Positions 1 to 5,534 of a stretch of 5,534 nt of DNA are shown one piece after another. Source of the stretch: Micrococcales bacterium (lineage in GTDB: Bacteria > Actinomycetota > Actinomycetes > Actinomycetales > Dermatophilaceae). Within the stretch, counting starts at the first letter, position 1. The number at the start of each line of letters is the position of its first letter. A program made the translations under genes and the position numbers. The DNA lies in assembly GCA_003157445.1 (NCBI GenBank), contig PMJN01000276.1, forward strand, positions 1 through 5,534, given 5' to 3'. The notes beneath the pieces were generated by a model. The model was not told the DNA's origin and did no database searches. It saw only the letters and a program-made list of their open reading frames with translations.

Positions 1-559
1 CCAGGATGTCGTCGGCAACCGTATTCAGGAACCGATCAAGCTCGTCCTGATGGACCACCGGGCCGGTGGGGTTGTTGGGAGTGCAGACTAGGATCAGCCG
101 GGTGCGCGGGGTTATCGCGGCGGCCATGGCCACGAGGTCGTGTCGGGCATGCGCGTCCAACGGGATCCGTACCGAGACCGCGCCGGCGATCGCCACGACG
201 ATCGGGTATGCCTCGAAAGAGCGCCAGGCGTAGATGACCTCATCGCCCGGGTCGCAAGTAGCGGCGATGATCTGAGCGAGGACGCCCACGCTTCCTGTCC
301 CGGTGGCGATGTGCTCGGGCGGGACGCCGAGGCGCTGCGCGAGTGCCTCGGTCAGCTCGCTGACGGTCAGGTCCGGATACCGGTTCATCTGCGTGGCGGC
401 GTCGGCAACCACCCGCAGCACACTGGGCAATGGTGGGTACGGATTCTCGTTACTGCTGATCTTGTATACCGTGGCCCCCTCGCGGCGGACTGCTGGCCGG
501 CCGGGCTTGTACGCCGGGACCGAAGCCAGCGCTTGGCGAAGACGGACGGTGTGTGTCAT
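1..559 (-). CDS. pat: Aromatic / histidinol-phosphate aminotransferase, N-terminal part (runs off the left edge)
   Basis: This is a class I/II (fold type I) PLP-dependent aminotransferase of the HisC/Pat group. It would transfer an amino group between glutamate and an aromatic 2-oxo acid or imidazole-acetol phosphate, in the cytoplasm. 186 codons are present; the family is about 350 residues, so roughly half is missing, including the PLP-binding lysine. Visible motifs are [13 protein letters not shown] (residues 35-47), NRYPD (59-63), GTGSVG (87-92, PLP phosphate region), WRSFEAYP (112-119) and TPNNPTG (160-166, with the Asn that contacts the PLP ring). WRSFE resembles mycobacterial HisC2/Pat more than HisC1, so I favour aromatic aminotransferase, but the family does not separate cleanly. 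The start at 559 follows AGGAG with a 4-nt spacer. It is divergent from the holin-like gene, with 320 bp between them. Confidence is high for the family and moderate for the symbol. Confidence 0.9.
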   Translation of the reverse strand, partial: MTHTVRLRQALASVPAYKPGRPAVRREGATVYKISSNENPYPPLPSVLRVVADAATQMNRYPDLTVSELTEALAQRLGVPPEHIATGTGSVGVLAQIIAATCDPGDEVIYAWRSFEAYPIVVAIAGAVSVRIPLDAHARHDLVAMAAAITPRTRLILVCTPNNPTGPVVHQDELDRFLNTVADDIL

Positions 560-879
560 CGGACTCCTAGGGTGGAAAGCCGGTCGTTGCGGGCCGGGAG
601 GAAGCCCATCCGCCTGTCGGTGGAAGGCTGCGGGTTCAATCCTGTTGGGCGATAACCAGACCCGGCACTGTTTGGAAGTACCAGCAGTGAACCGCGCCAG
701 CCCATGGCGCGGCCGCGCGCGGCGACTTGGGAGTCTTGGCCCTGTCTGTGAAGCGCGAACCTGCACACGTTGCCTCCGGGTGAGCGGTTGGAATCCTGGT
801 CATTCATGGCAGGGAGGATGTCAAGTCAGCACTGTAGGGCCCACCAGTCTGGTTAGCGGACCGGCGCCCACGTGCCACC
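560..879. other. Intergenic region between divergent pat and holin-like genes
   Basis: These 320 bp should carry the promoters of both divergent genes, but I cannot name a convincing -10/-35 pair for either. A minus-strand open frame from 807 to 556 ends in an ATGA overlap with the pat start. Its predicted product is Arg-, Pro- and Ser-rich, has no motif and no upstream Shine-Dalgarno, so I do not call it a gene. Small features are a 12-bp GC palindrome at 707-718 (GCGCGGCCGCGC), the inverted repeat ACCAG-T-CTGGT at 843-853, and a CACGTG at 869-874. The phrase GGGTTCAATCC near 632-642 recalls a tRNA T-arm, but no cloverleaf can be folded around it. Confidence 0.5.
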
Positions 880-1275
880 ATGAGAACCATGAAGTCATTC
901 GCCATCAAGGTCCTGGTCAACGGCGTAGCACTGTGGGTGGCCGCCCACGTGGTGAAGGGCATTCACCTCGCGGCGAACACCACATCCACCAGCAGTCAGC
1001 TCGTGACAATCTTTTGGGTGGCCATCATCTTCGGCGTACTCAACGCCCTGATCAAGCCGGTAATGACTATCTTGTCGCTGCCGGTCATCATCTTGACGCT
1101 CGGGCTGTTCGCCCTGATCGTCAATGCGGCAATGTTAGAGCTGACCTCATGGGCAGCCGGCCAGTTCAAACTCGGTTTCCACGTAGACCAGTTCTTCTGG
1201 GACGCGGTGTTCGGCGCGATCATCATCACGGTTGTGTCCATGATCCTGAACCTGGTTCTGCCCGACGGCGACTAG
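880..1275 (+). CDS. Phage holin family 4 / YvlD-like small membrane protein
   Basis: This 131-residue integral membrane protein fits the phage_holin_4_2 (YvlD-like) family of about 110-130 residues. Four hydrophobic segments are visible, at roughly residues 6-26, 40-62, 66-90 and 105-127. The conserved centre is present: NALIKP (55-60), then LPVIILTLGLFALIVNA (67-83), the N-P-P-TLGLF-N pattern typical of the family. The segment before the last helix (FKLGFHVDQFFWDAVFGA, 96-113) also fits. Despite the family name, chromosomal members are not shown to be phage lysis holins; in other bacteria YvlD-type genes are linked to envelope stress. The function here is unknown. The start could be ATG 880 or ATG 889. 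Neither has a good Shine-Dalgarno, so the exact start is uncertain. There is no phage gene nearby. Confidence 0.88.
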   Translation: MRTMKSFAIKVLVNGVALWVAAHVVKGIHLAANTTSTSSQLVTIFWVAIIFGVLNALIKPVMTILSLPVIILTLGLFALIVNAAMLELTSWAAGQFKLGFHVDQFFWDAVFGAIIITVVSMILNLVLPDGD

Positions 1276-1283
1276 TCCACCAA

Positions 1284-1298
1284 GGCACGAACGGTGCC
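1284..1298 (+). terminator. Possible weak hairpin terminator after the holin-like gene
   Basis: GGCAC-GAACG-GTGCC gives a 5-bp GC-rich stem with a 5-nt loop, 8 nt after the TAG stop of the holin-like gene. No T-run follows, only a short pyrimidine stretch (GTCTTCC). Actinobacterial terminators often lack a U-tract, so the position is suggestive, but the stem is short and could be chance. Confidence 0.3.
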
Positions 1299-1378
1299 GC
1301 CACCGTCTTCCAGCGACGTGGCCGGCAGATTCGGTAGTCAAGGCGAACGCCTCCTCGGGCGACGCCGGCCGCAAGAGG

Positions 1379-1394
1379 GTCTTGTCAGCAAGAC
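1379..1394. other. Perfect 6-bp hairpin in the qor upstream region
   Basis: GTCTTG-TCAG-CAAGAC forms a perfect 6-bp stem with a 4-nt loop. On the plus strand it is followed by the short direct repeat ATTCTGATTCT. It lies about 190 bp upstream of the qor start and 104 bp after the holin-like stop. It could be a weak terminator or an operator half-site pair; nothing in the sequence decides between these. Confidence 0.3.
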
Positions 1395-1581
1395 ATTCTG
1401 ATTCTCCTGCGGGATCGGTTCGCTCATTGCTCGGATGTCAGGGCGCTCGCATCAGCTACCAGCAGATCGAGCTCGCTTGTCCAGTACCGCCTGACCCAGT
1501 TGAGCCACACGTCATAGGCTGCTCAGGCACAAGGGCCCAACCTGCGGCGCCGCCGCTGCCCCGTGCGAGCAGGAGGCGCGC

Positions 1582-2553
1582 ATGCGTGCAGTAGTCATTC
1601 AGGAAACCGGCGGACCCGAGGTACTGGTAGCCCAGAACCTGCCTACCCCGGTGCCCGGCCCGGGCGAGTTGCGCGTCAACGTCGCAGCGGCCGGGGTCAA
1701 CTACATCGATGTGTACTACCGCACCGGAGCCTACCCACTTGCGACCCCGTTCATCCCCGGCTCCGAGGGCGCCGGCGTCGTCAGCGCCGTCGGCAGTGGC
1801 GTGACAAGTTTCAAGGAGGGTGACCACGTCGCCTGGGCGTTGGTCCCTGGCGCCGGCTACGCCGGGCAGGTCATCCTTCCAGCGGTGCGCGCGGTCCCGG
1901 TCCCTGTTGGCATTGACGACGAGACCGCGGGAGCGGTTCTCCTGCAGGGGCTGACCGCCCAGTACCTGACCCGTTCGACACACCACGCGCGAGCAGGGGA
2001 GAGCGCTTTGGTGCATGCGGCGGCCGGCGGGGTTGGACTGCTACTGACGCAGGTGCTGACTTTCCTGGGGGTGCGGGTCATCGGGACGACATCGACCGCC
2101 AGCAAGGCAGCTCTTGCCCTGCAGGCCGGTGCTGCGGAGGTCATCCGCTATGACAAGGATGACGTCGCCGCACAGGTCGCTCAGCTCACCGACGCCCGGG
2201 GCGTCGACGTGGTTTACGACGGGGTCGGACAGGCGACTTTCGATGCCAGTATCAACAGCCTGCGCCCACGTGGCATGTTCGTGTCATTTGGGTCTGCCAG
2301 CGGCAGAGTTGCGCCGGTGGACCCGCTCCTGCTGCAGTCCAAGGGCTCGTTGTTCTTCACTAGGCCGACTCTCGCGCACTATGCCGCCACCAGAGATGAG
2401 CTCCTCGAACGCTCACGTGAGCTCTTCGGCTGGGTCGCCTCCGGTGAGCTGTCGGTGCGTGTCGGCGCCCGCTACAGCCTCGATCAGGGCCGTCAGGCAC
2501 ACGAGGACCTCGAGAGCCGCCGTACGACTGGCAAGTCACTGATCATCCCGTGA
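1582..2553 (+). CDS. qor: NADPH:quinone oxidoreductase (zinc-free MDR family)
   Basis: This 323-residue cytoplasmic medium-chain reductase uses NADPH to reduce quinones. E. coli Qor is about 327 residues, so the gene is full length. The N-terminal GroES-like domain covers about residues 1-125, with the family segments GVNYIDVYYRTGAYP (38-52), PGSEGAGVV (59-67) and GDHVAW (80-85). The Rossmann domain follows, with the nucleotide motif AAAGGVG (146-152) and VIGTTST (166-172) after the second strand. VYDGVG (211-216), MFVSFGSASG (232-241), FFTRPTL (258-264) and the C-terminal AHEDLESRRTTGKSLIIP (306-323) match the Qor pattern closely. The cysteine and histidine zinc ligands of alcohol dehydrogenases are absent, as expected. 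The start at 1582 is fixed by AGGAGG (1571-1576) with a 5-nt spacer. It converges on the MBL-fold gene, with 22 bp between stop codons. Confidence 0.93.
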   Translation: MRAVVIQETGGPEVLVAQNLPTPVPGPGELRVNVAAAGVNYIDVYYRTGAYPLATPFIPGSEGAGVVSAVGSGVTSFKEGDHVAWALVPGAGYAGQVILPAVRAVPVPVGIDDETAGAVLLQGLTAQYLTRSTHHARAGESALVHAAAGGVGLLLTQVLTFLGVRVIGTTSTASKAALALQAGAAEVIRYDKDDVAAQVAQLTDARGVDVVYDGVGQATFDASINSLRPRGMFVSFGSASGRVAPVDPLLLQSKGSLFFTRPTLAHYAATRDELLERSRELFGWVASGELSVRVGARYSLDQGRQAHEDLESRRTTGKSLIIP

Positions 2554-2558
2554 TAACC

Positions 2559-2575
2559 GCAGGCAGGGCGCTTGC
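2559..2575 (+). terminator. Possible hairpin in the qor / MBL-fold convergent gap
   Basis: GCAGGC-AGGGC-GCTTGC can form a 6-bp stem with one G-U pair and a 5-nt loop on the plus strand. It fills most of the 22-bp gap (2554-2575) between the two convergent stop codons, where a terminator would be expected. No T-run follows. On the minus strand the wobble pair becomes an A-C mismatch, so it would work better for qor than for its neighbour. Confidence 0.3.
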
Positions 2576-3175
2576 TCAGCTCCAGAATCGCAGGTCCCAC
2601 CGCTGGGTGCCGATGCGTGTGTCAACGCCTCGTCCCGGATGCACGACTGTCTGGGAGGGCAGGGAAAAGAGCCCAACCCGGATCGAGGCCATCAGCGCCG
2701 AGCGATCAGCGGCCGGAAGGTCGCCATCGCCTAGGCCATGTACGCCCAGCGTCTCGCCGGTGAACACGGCGGACAGCGCCGGGGCATACCAGCACAGCGC
2801 GCCAGCGGTGATGCCGGGCGTGTGAATCGATACCAATCGGATGCCACCGATACTGAGCACCAGGCCCCGTGGGACCGAACTCTGCGGCCGCCGCTCGGGC
2901 TCGGTCTGGCGCCAGAGGACCAGATCGTCGGTATGAAGATACGTCACGGCGCCGGTCCGGTCGGCCAACTCCATTGCGGTGCGAACCGATTCTGGCCGCA
3001 GGTTGGTCCACAGGATTGTGCGGAGCCGGCGAAGCTCACAGTGGCCAAAGAGATCACCCAACGCGCCGGCGGGATCGATCACCGCGCACTCGCCATCGTC
3101 GCCGACGAACCAGACGTTGTGCTCACCGTCCGGGGTCACCACCCGTTCCACCGCCGACCGCACTGGTCGCACCAT
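2576..3175 (-). CDS. MBL-fold protein with degenerate metal site (probable pseudoenzyme)
   Basis: This 199-residue protein aligns with glyoxalase-II-like metallo-beta-lactamase-fold hydrolases along its whole length. It has an N-terminal strand pair (NVWFVGDDGECAVIDPAG, 20-37), then TNLRPESV (57-64) where the family has THxHxDHV, HTPGITAG (118-125) for HTPGHTxG, FTGETLG (138-144) for FTGDTLF, GDGDLPAADRSALMASI (150-166), and HPGRGVDTRIG (179-189) for PGHGPxTxIG. The metal ligands therefore appear replaced: His to Asn58, His to Arg60, Asp to Glu62, His to Ser63, His to Ile121, Asp to Glu141, His to Arg182. Normal hydrolysis looks unlikely; binding or regulation is an inference. I chose ATG 3175 because GGAG lies 7 nt upstream; in-frame ATGs at 3196 and 3220 are less well placed. 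It is divergent from galE. Confidence 0.8.
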   Translation of the reverse strand: MVRPVRSAVERVVTPDGEHNVWFVGDDGECAVIDPAGALGDLFGHCELRRLRTILWTNLRPESVRTAMELADRTGAVTYLHTDDLVLWRQTEPERRPQSSVPRGLVLSIGGIRLVSIHTPGITAGALCWYAPALSAVFTGETLGVHGLGDGDLPAADRSALMASIRVGLFSLPSQTVVHPGRGVDTRIGTQRWDLRFWS

Positions 3176-3196
3176 GCTCACACTCCATGAGAGCAT
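3174..3196. promoter_or_regulatory. Imperfect inverted repeat over the MBL-fold gene start
   Basis: ATGCTCACA (3174-3182) and TGAGAGCAT (3188-3196) are 9-bp arms with one mismatch around a 5-bp centre. In the MBL-fold transcript the GGAG Shine-Dalgarno falls mostly in the loop and first stem base, and the stem takes in the first two bases of the start codon. It could be an operator between the divergent genes or an mRNA hairpin affecting translation. No known binding consensus is recognised. Confidence 0.4.
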
Positions 3197-3235
3197 GCGA
3201 TCGGGGCGCCGACAACACATGTGCCTGAGGCGGCA

Positions 3236-3241
3236 TACGGT
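3236..3241 (+). promoter_or_regulatory. Candidate -10 element for leaderless galE transcription
   Basis: TACGGT fits the TAnnnT pattern and lies at -12 to -7 relative to the preferred galE ATG at 3248. That is the spacing expected if transcription starts on the A of the start codon. There is no usable Shine-Dalgarno for that ATG, which agrees with a leaderless message, common in actinobacteria. No good -35 is seen; CCGACA at 3209-3214 would give an over-long 21-bp spacer. Confidence 0.35.
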
Positions 3242-3247
3242 ATGGGC

Positions 3248-4251
<1,004 letters not shown>

Positions 4252-4267
<16 letters not shown>

Positions 4268-5235
4268 ACAGATACAGGCTTGAGATCAGGTCCGGTCACC
4301 GAGGAGTCAACTCCGTCAACGATGTCGGCAATATTGCCCAGGGACTGAGTGCCCGGCGCAAGATACTGATCGTGGTCGGTGACCCCTTTGGTGCCGAATA
4401 TCCTGTCCCCGAAGCCCGGGGTAGTTGGCATGGTGCCGTGACCCGCACCCCACACCTGAAATGCCGGCAACCAGTCGATCCAGTCTTGGGTCGACTGGCC
4501 CGCCCAGACGTTTGCCGACGTGTGCAGGTCCGCAGCTCGCGATACGCCCATGCCCGGGCTACCAACCACGACAAGGTCTTTGACCTGCGATGACAGATCG
4601 GCAGCGGCTAGGCCGACAACCACCGAGCCATAACTGTGGCCGATCACCGTGACCTTCGCGTTCGGGCGCATGGTTGCCAGGTCCGTGCTAAACCGATCCA
4701 GCGCGGTTGCGCCGGCCCGGGCCAGCTCCTCACGTGCCGCCGTGCGCCCGACACCCTGTGGCGTGTCGTATCCAAGCCAGGCAATCACGGCTAGGTGCTC
4801 GCCCGGAGCGCCCGCGTGAGCAGAGTCATACAGGGCGCGAGCCTGCACCGCCGGGGCGCGGTCGAGAACCCCACCGAGGCCGGTGTTGAAGTTGTCAGCT
4901 GTCGTGGAGACTCCCGGAACCAGAACGGCAATCCGATCGGCAGAGGCCAGATCTCCGAACACCTCAACGATGCGGCCATTGCCACGTGGGTCGAACGTCA
5001 GGAACTGACGGCCCTGCACGGGCCACGTCGCGAAGGGCATCCCCGCGGTCTGCATGGCCCTTCGGTTGACGTCATATAGTCGGGTCAGGGCCGCTGGATC
5101 GTTCGGGTACGGGTGCCACACCGTCGCGGACTGGTCGGCGACCGCTGGACCCGGCGTGAACAACAGCATCGCAAGGGCGACCAGGAGCACGGCAGCAACA
5201 GAGGCAGCGCTGAGCGCCCTCCGGCACCAGCGCAT
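4252..5235 (-). CDS. Secreted alpha/beta hydrolase, DUF1023 type
   Basis: This 327-residue protein matches the largely actinobacterial DUF1023 alpha/beta-hydrolase family, whose substrates are mostly unknown. It begins with a Sec-type signal: basic MRWCRR, a hydrophobic core at about 8-26, and AVA (31-33) before Asp34, a probable signal-peptidase I site; an uncleaved anchor is also possible. The hydrolase domain covers about 80-315: VLVPGVSTTADNFN (104-117, oxyanion region), AVIAWLGYDTP (149-159), the nucleophile elbow GHSYGS (199-204, Ser201), VVVGSPGMGV (222-231), GHGTMP (265-270) and TDHDQYL (286-292), with His288 a likely catalytic His. The acid of the triad cannot be assigned with certainty. 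The start at 5235 has GGAG with a 5-nt spacer. It probably acts outside the membrane as an esterase or lipase. It is divergent from cydA (174 bp) and converges with galE. Confidence 0.88.
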
Positions 5236-5287
5236 ATGCTCTCCATCCTCGTCACACTCGATCAGACCAGATCAGGCCGAAGCACCC

Positions 5288-5293
5288 ATGATA
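5288..5293 (-). promoter_or_regulatory. Candidate -10 element for the secreted hydrolase
   Basis: On the minus strand this reads TATCAT, a TAnnnT match about 52 bp before the hydrolase start codon. It would give a leader of roughly 45 nt. No recognisable -35 lies 16-18 bp upstream, so this is tentative. Confidence 0.25.
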
Positions 5294-5360
5294 CCTAACC
5301 TTTGCCGAGGGGTGCGCCACATCACCTTTGGCTCAACGCGAAAAACATCGGCAGGCCTCG

Positions 5361-5366
5361 TAGTAT
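5361..5366 (+). promoter_or_regulatory. Candidate -10 element for cydA
   Basis: TAGTAT fits TAnnnT and would place the transcript start near 5373-5376, with a leader of about 35 nt that includes the AAGGAG ribosome-binding site (5399-5404). The -35 is poor. I looked for Rex-like (TTGTG...CACAA) and CRP-like (TGTGA-N6-TCACA) palindromes, which often control cyd operons, and did not find a good match. Confidence 0.35.
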
Positions 5367-5409
5367 CTAGTCGACCCCAGCAGCACATCAGTGGACTGAA
5401 GGAGCCCTC

Positions 5410-5534
5410 ATGGCCGCCGTAGACATCGCAAGATGGCAGTTCGCAATCACGACGGTCTACCATTTCTTTTTTGTGCCGGTCACGATCGGCCTCTCGATGA
5501 TCATCGCCTGCTTCGAGACCGCCTGGCTGCGTCA
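5410..5534 (+). CDS. cydA: Cytochrome bd ubiquinol oxidase subunit I, N-terminus (runs off the right edge)
   Basis: The first 41 codons of CydA are present. CydA is the haem-bearing subunit of cytochrome bd oxidase, a membrane quinol:O2 oxidoreductase with high oxygen affinity used at low oxygen or under respiratory stress. The visible part is the conserved first transmembrane helix, with RWQFAITTVYHFFFVPVTIG (residues 8-27), close to the E. coli segment RLQFALTAMYHFLFVPLTLG. His18 corresponds to E. coli His19, the haem b595 ligand. The start at 5410 has AAGGAG with a 5-nt spacer. A full-length protein would be about 450-520 residues, usually followed by cydB, which lies beyond the window. 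Confidence 0.95.
   Translation, partial: MAAVDIARWQFAITTVYHFFFVPVTIGLSMIIACFETAWLR

Larger units (their letters stand above)
1276..1581. other. Intergenic region upstream of qor
   Basis: These 306 bp contain no gene I can support. The left end holds a small hairpin just after the holin-like stop (1284-1298). A second hairpin is at 1379-1394. The right end carries the qor ribosome-binding site (AGGAGG, 1571-1576). The qor promoter should lie here, but I see no clear -10/-35 pair. On the minus strand, 1427-1522 is open for 32 codons between two TGA stops and reads like protein (for example YDVWLNWVRRYW). It has no convincing start and could be a gene remnant or chance. Confidence 0.5.

Noticed and set aside
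571..628. Near-direct repeat GGTGGAARGC at 571-580 and 619-628
   Set aside because: Only 10 bp with one mismatch and no further copies; too short to mean anything in high-GC DNA.
620..660. tRNA-like T-arm phrase GGGTTCAATCC
   Set aside because: The flanking stems do not pair over 5 bp, and no acceptor, D or anticodon arms of proper length can be found on either strand.
707..718. Perfect 12-bp palindrome GCGCGGCCGCGC
   Set aside because: Simple GC-only palindromes are expected by chance in DNA of this composition.
556..807. Minus-strand 83-codon frame that overlaps the pat start as ATGA, as in coupled genes
   Set aside because: The product is Arg/Pro/Ser-rich with no motif or hydrophobic core, there is no Shine-Dalgarno at 807, and pat has its own AGGAG. 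The overlap is probably chance.
880..1275. Holin family name as a sign of a prophage or lysis cassette
   Set aside because: No endolysin, integrase, structural gene or attachment site is present, and this family is common in ordinary chromosomes.
303..1337. Long plus-strand open frame of 344 codons crossing pat, the intergenic region and the holin-like gene
   Set aside because: It is a shadow frame of high-GC DNA: it lacks domain motifs and runs antisense to pat and out of frame with the membrane protein gene, both of which have clear family matches.
1456..2016. Minus-strand 186-codon frame opposite the first half of qor
   Set aside because: It is antisense to a gene with strong Qor motifs and shows no recognisable domain.
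4300..4312. Inverted repeat GGAGT-CA-ACTCC downstream of galE as its terminator
   Set aside because: A 2-nt loop is too tight for the full stem, there is no T-run, and it lies inside the hydrolase coding sequence.

Overview
The window is high-GC bacterial DNA, most likely from an actinobacterium. The main reasons are the strong preference for G or C in third codon positions, a secreted alpha/beta hydrolase of the largely actinobacterial DUF1023 type, a Pat/HisC2-type aminotransferase, and a gene (galE) that looks leaderless. Genus and species cannot be fixed from this stretch. Seven protein genes can be supported. Two of them run off the window edges. I see no rRNA, tRNA, insertion sequence, CRISPR array or prophage.

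Layout from left to right: (1) 1-559, minus strand, the N-terminal half of an aromatic/histidinol-phosphate aminotransferase (pat/hisC2). (2) 560-879, a 320-bp intergenic stretch without a convincing gene. (3) 880-1275, plus strand, a small four-helix membrane protein of the phage-holin-4/YvlD-like family. (4) 1276-1581, a 306-bp non-coding stretch with two small hairpins and a short protein-like stretch on the minus strand. (5) 1582-2553, plus strand, an NADPH:quinone oxidoreductase (qor) with a clear ribosome-binding site. (6) 2576-3175, minus strand, a metallo-beta-lactamase-fold protein whose scaffold is recognisable but whose metal-ligand positions all appear replaced. (7) 3248-4267, plus strand, a complete UDP-glucose 4-epimerase (galE). 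(8) 4252-5235, minus strand, a secreted DUF1023-type hydrolase that overlaps the 3' end of galE by 16 bp. (9) From 5410, plus strand, the start of cydA, subunit I of cytochrome bd oxidase.

Gene organisation is a string of single genes, not an operon. Neighbours are divergent (pat/holin-like, MBL/galE, hydrolase/cydA) or convergent (qor/MBL, galE/hydrolase), so each gene probably has its own promoter. The contents are housekeeping or envelope functions: amino-acid biosynthesis, redox metabolism, sugar-nucleotide supply and respiration. I see no evidence of one shared pathway. I do not find an obvious new multi-gene system. The most distinctive item is the MBL-fold protein, which looks like a pseudoenzyme. 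Next come the inverted repeat over its start codon and the compact arrangement around galE.
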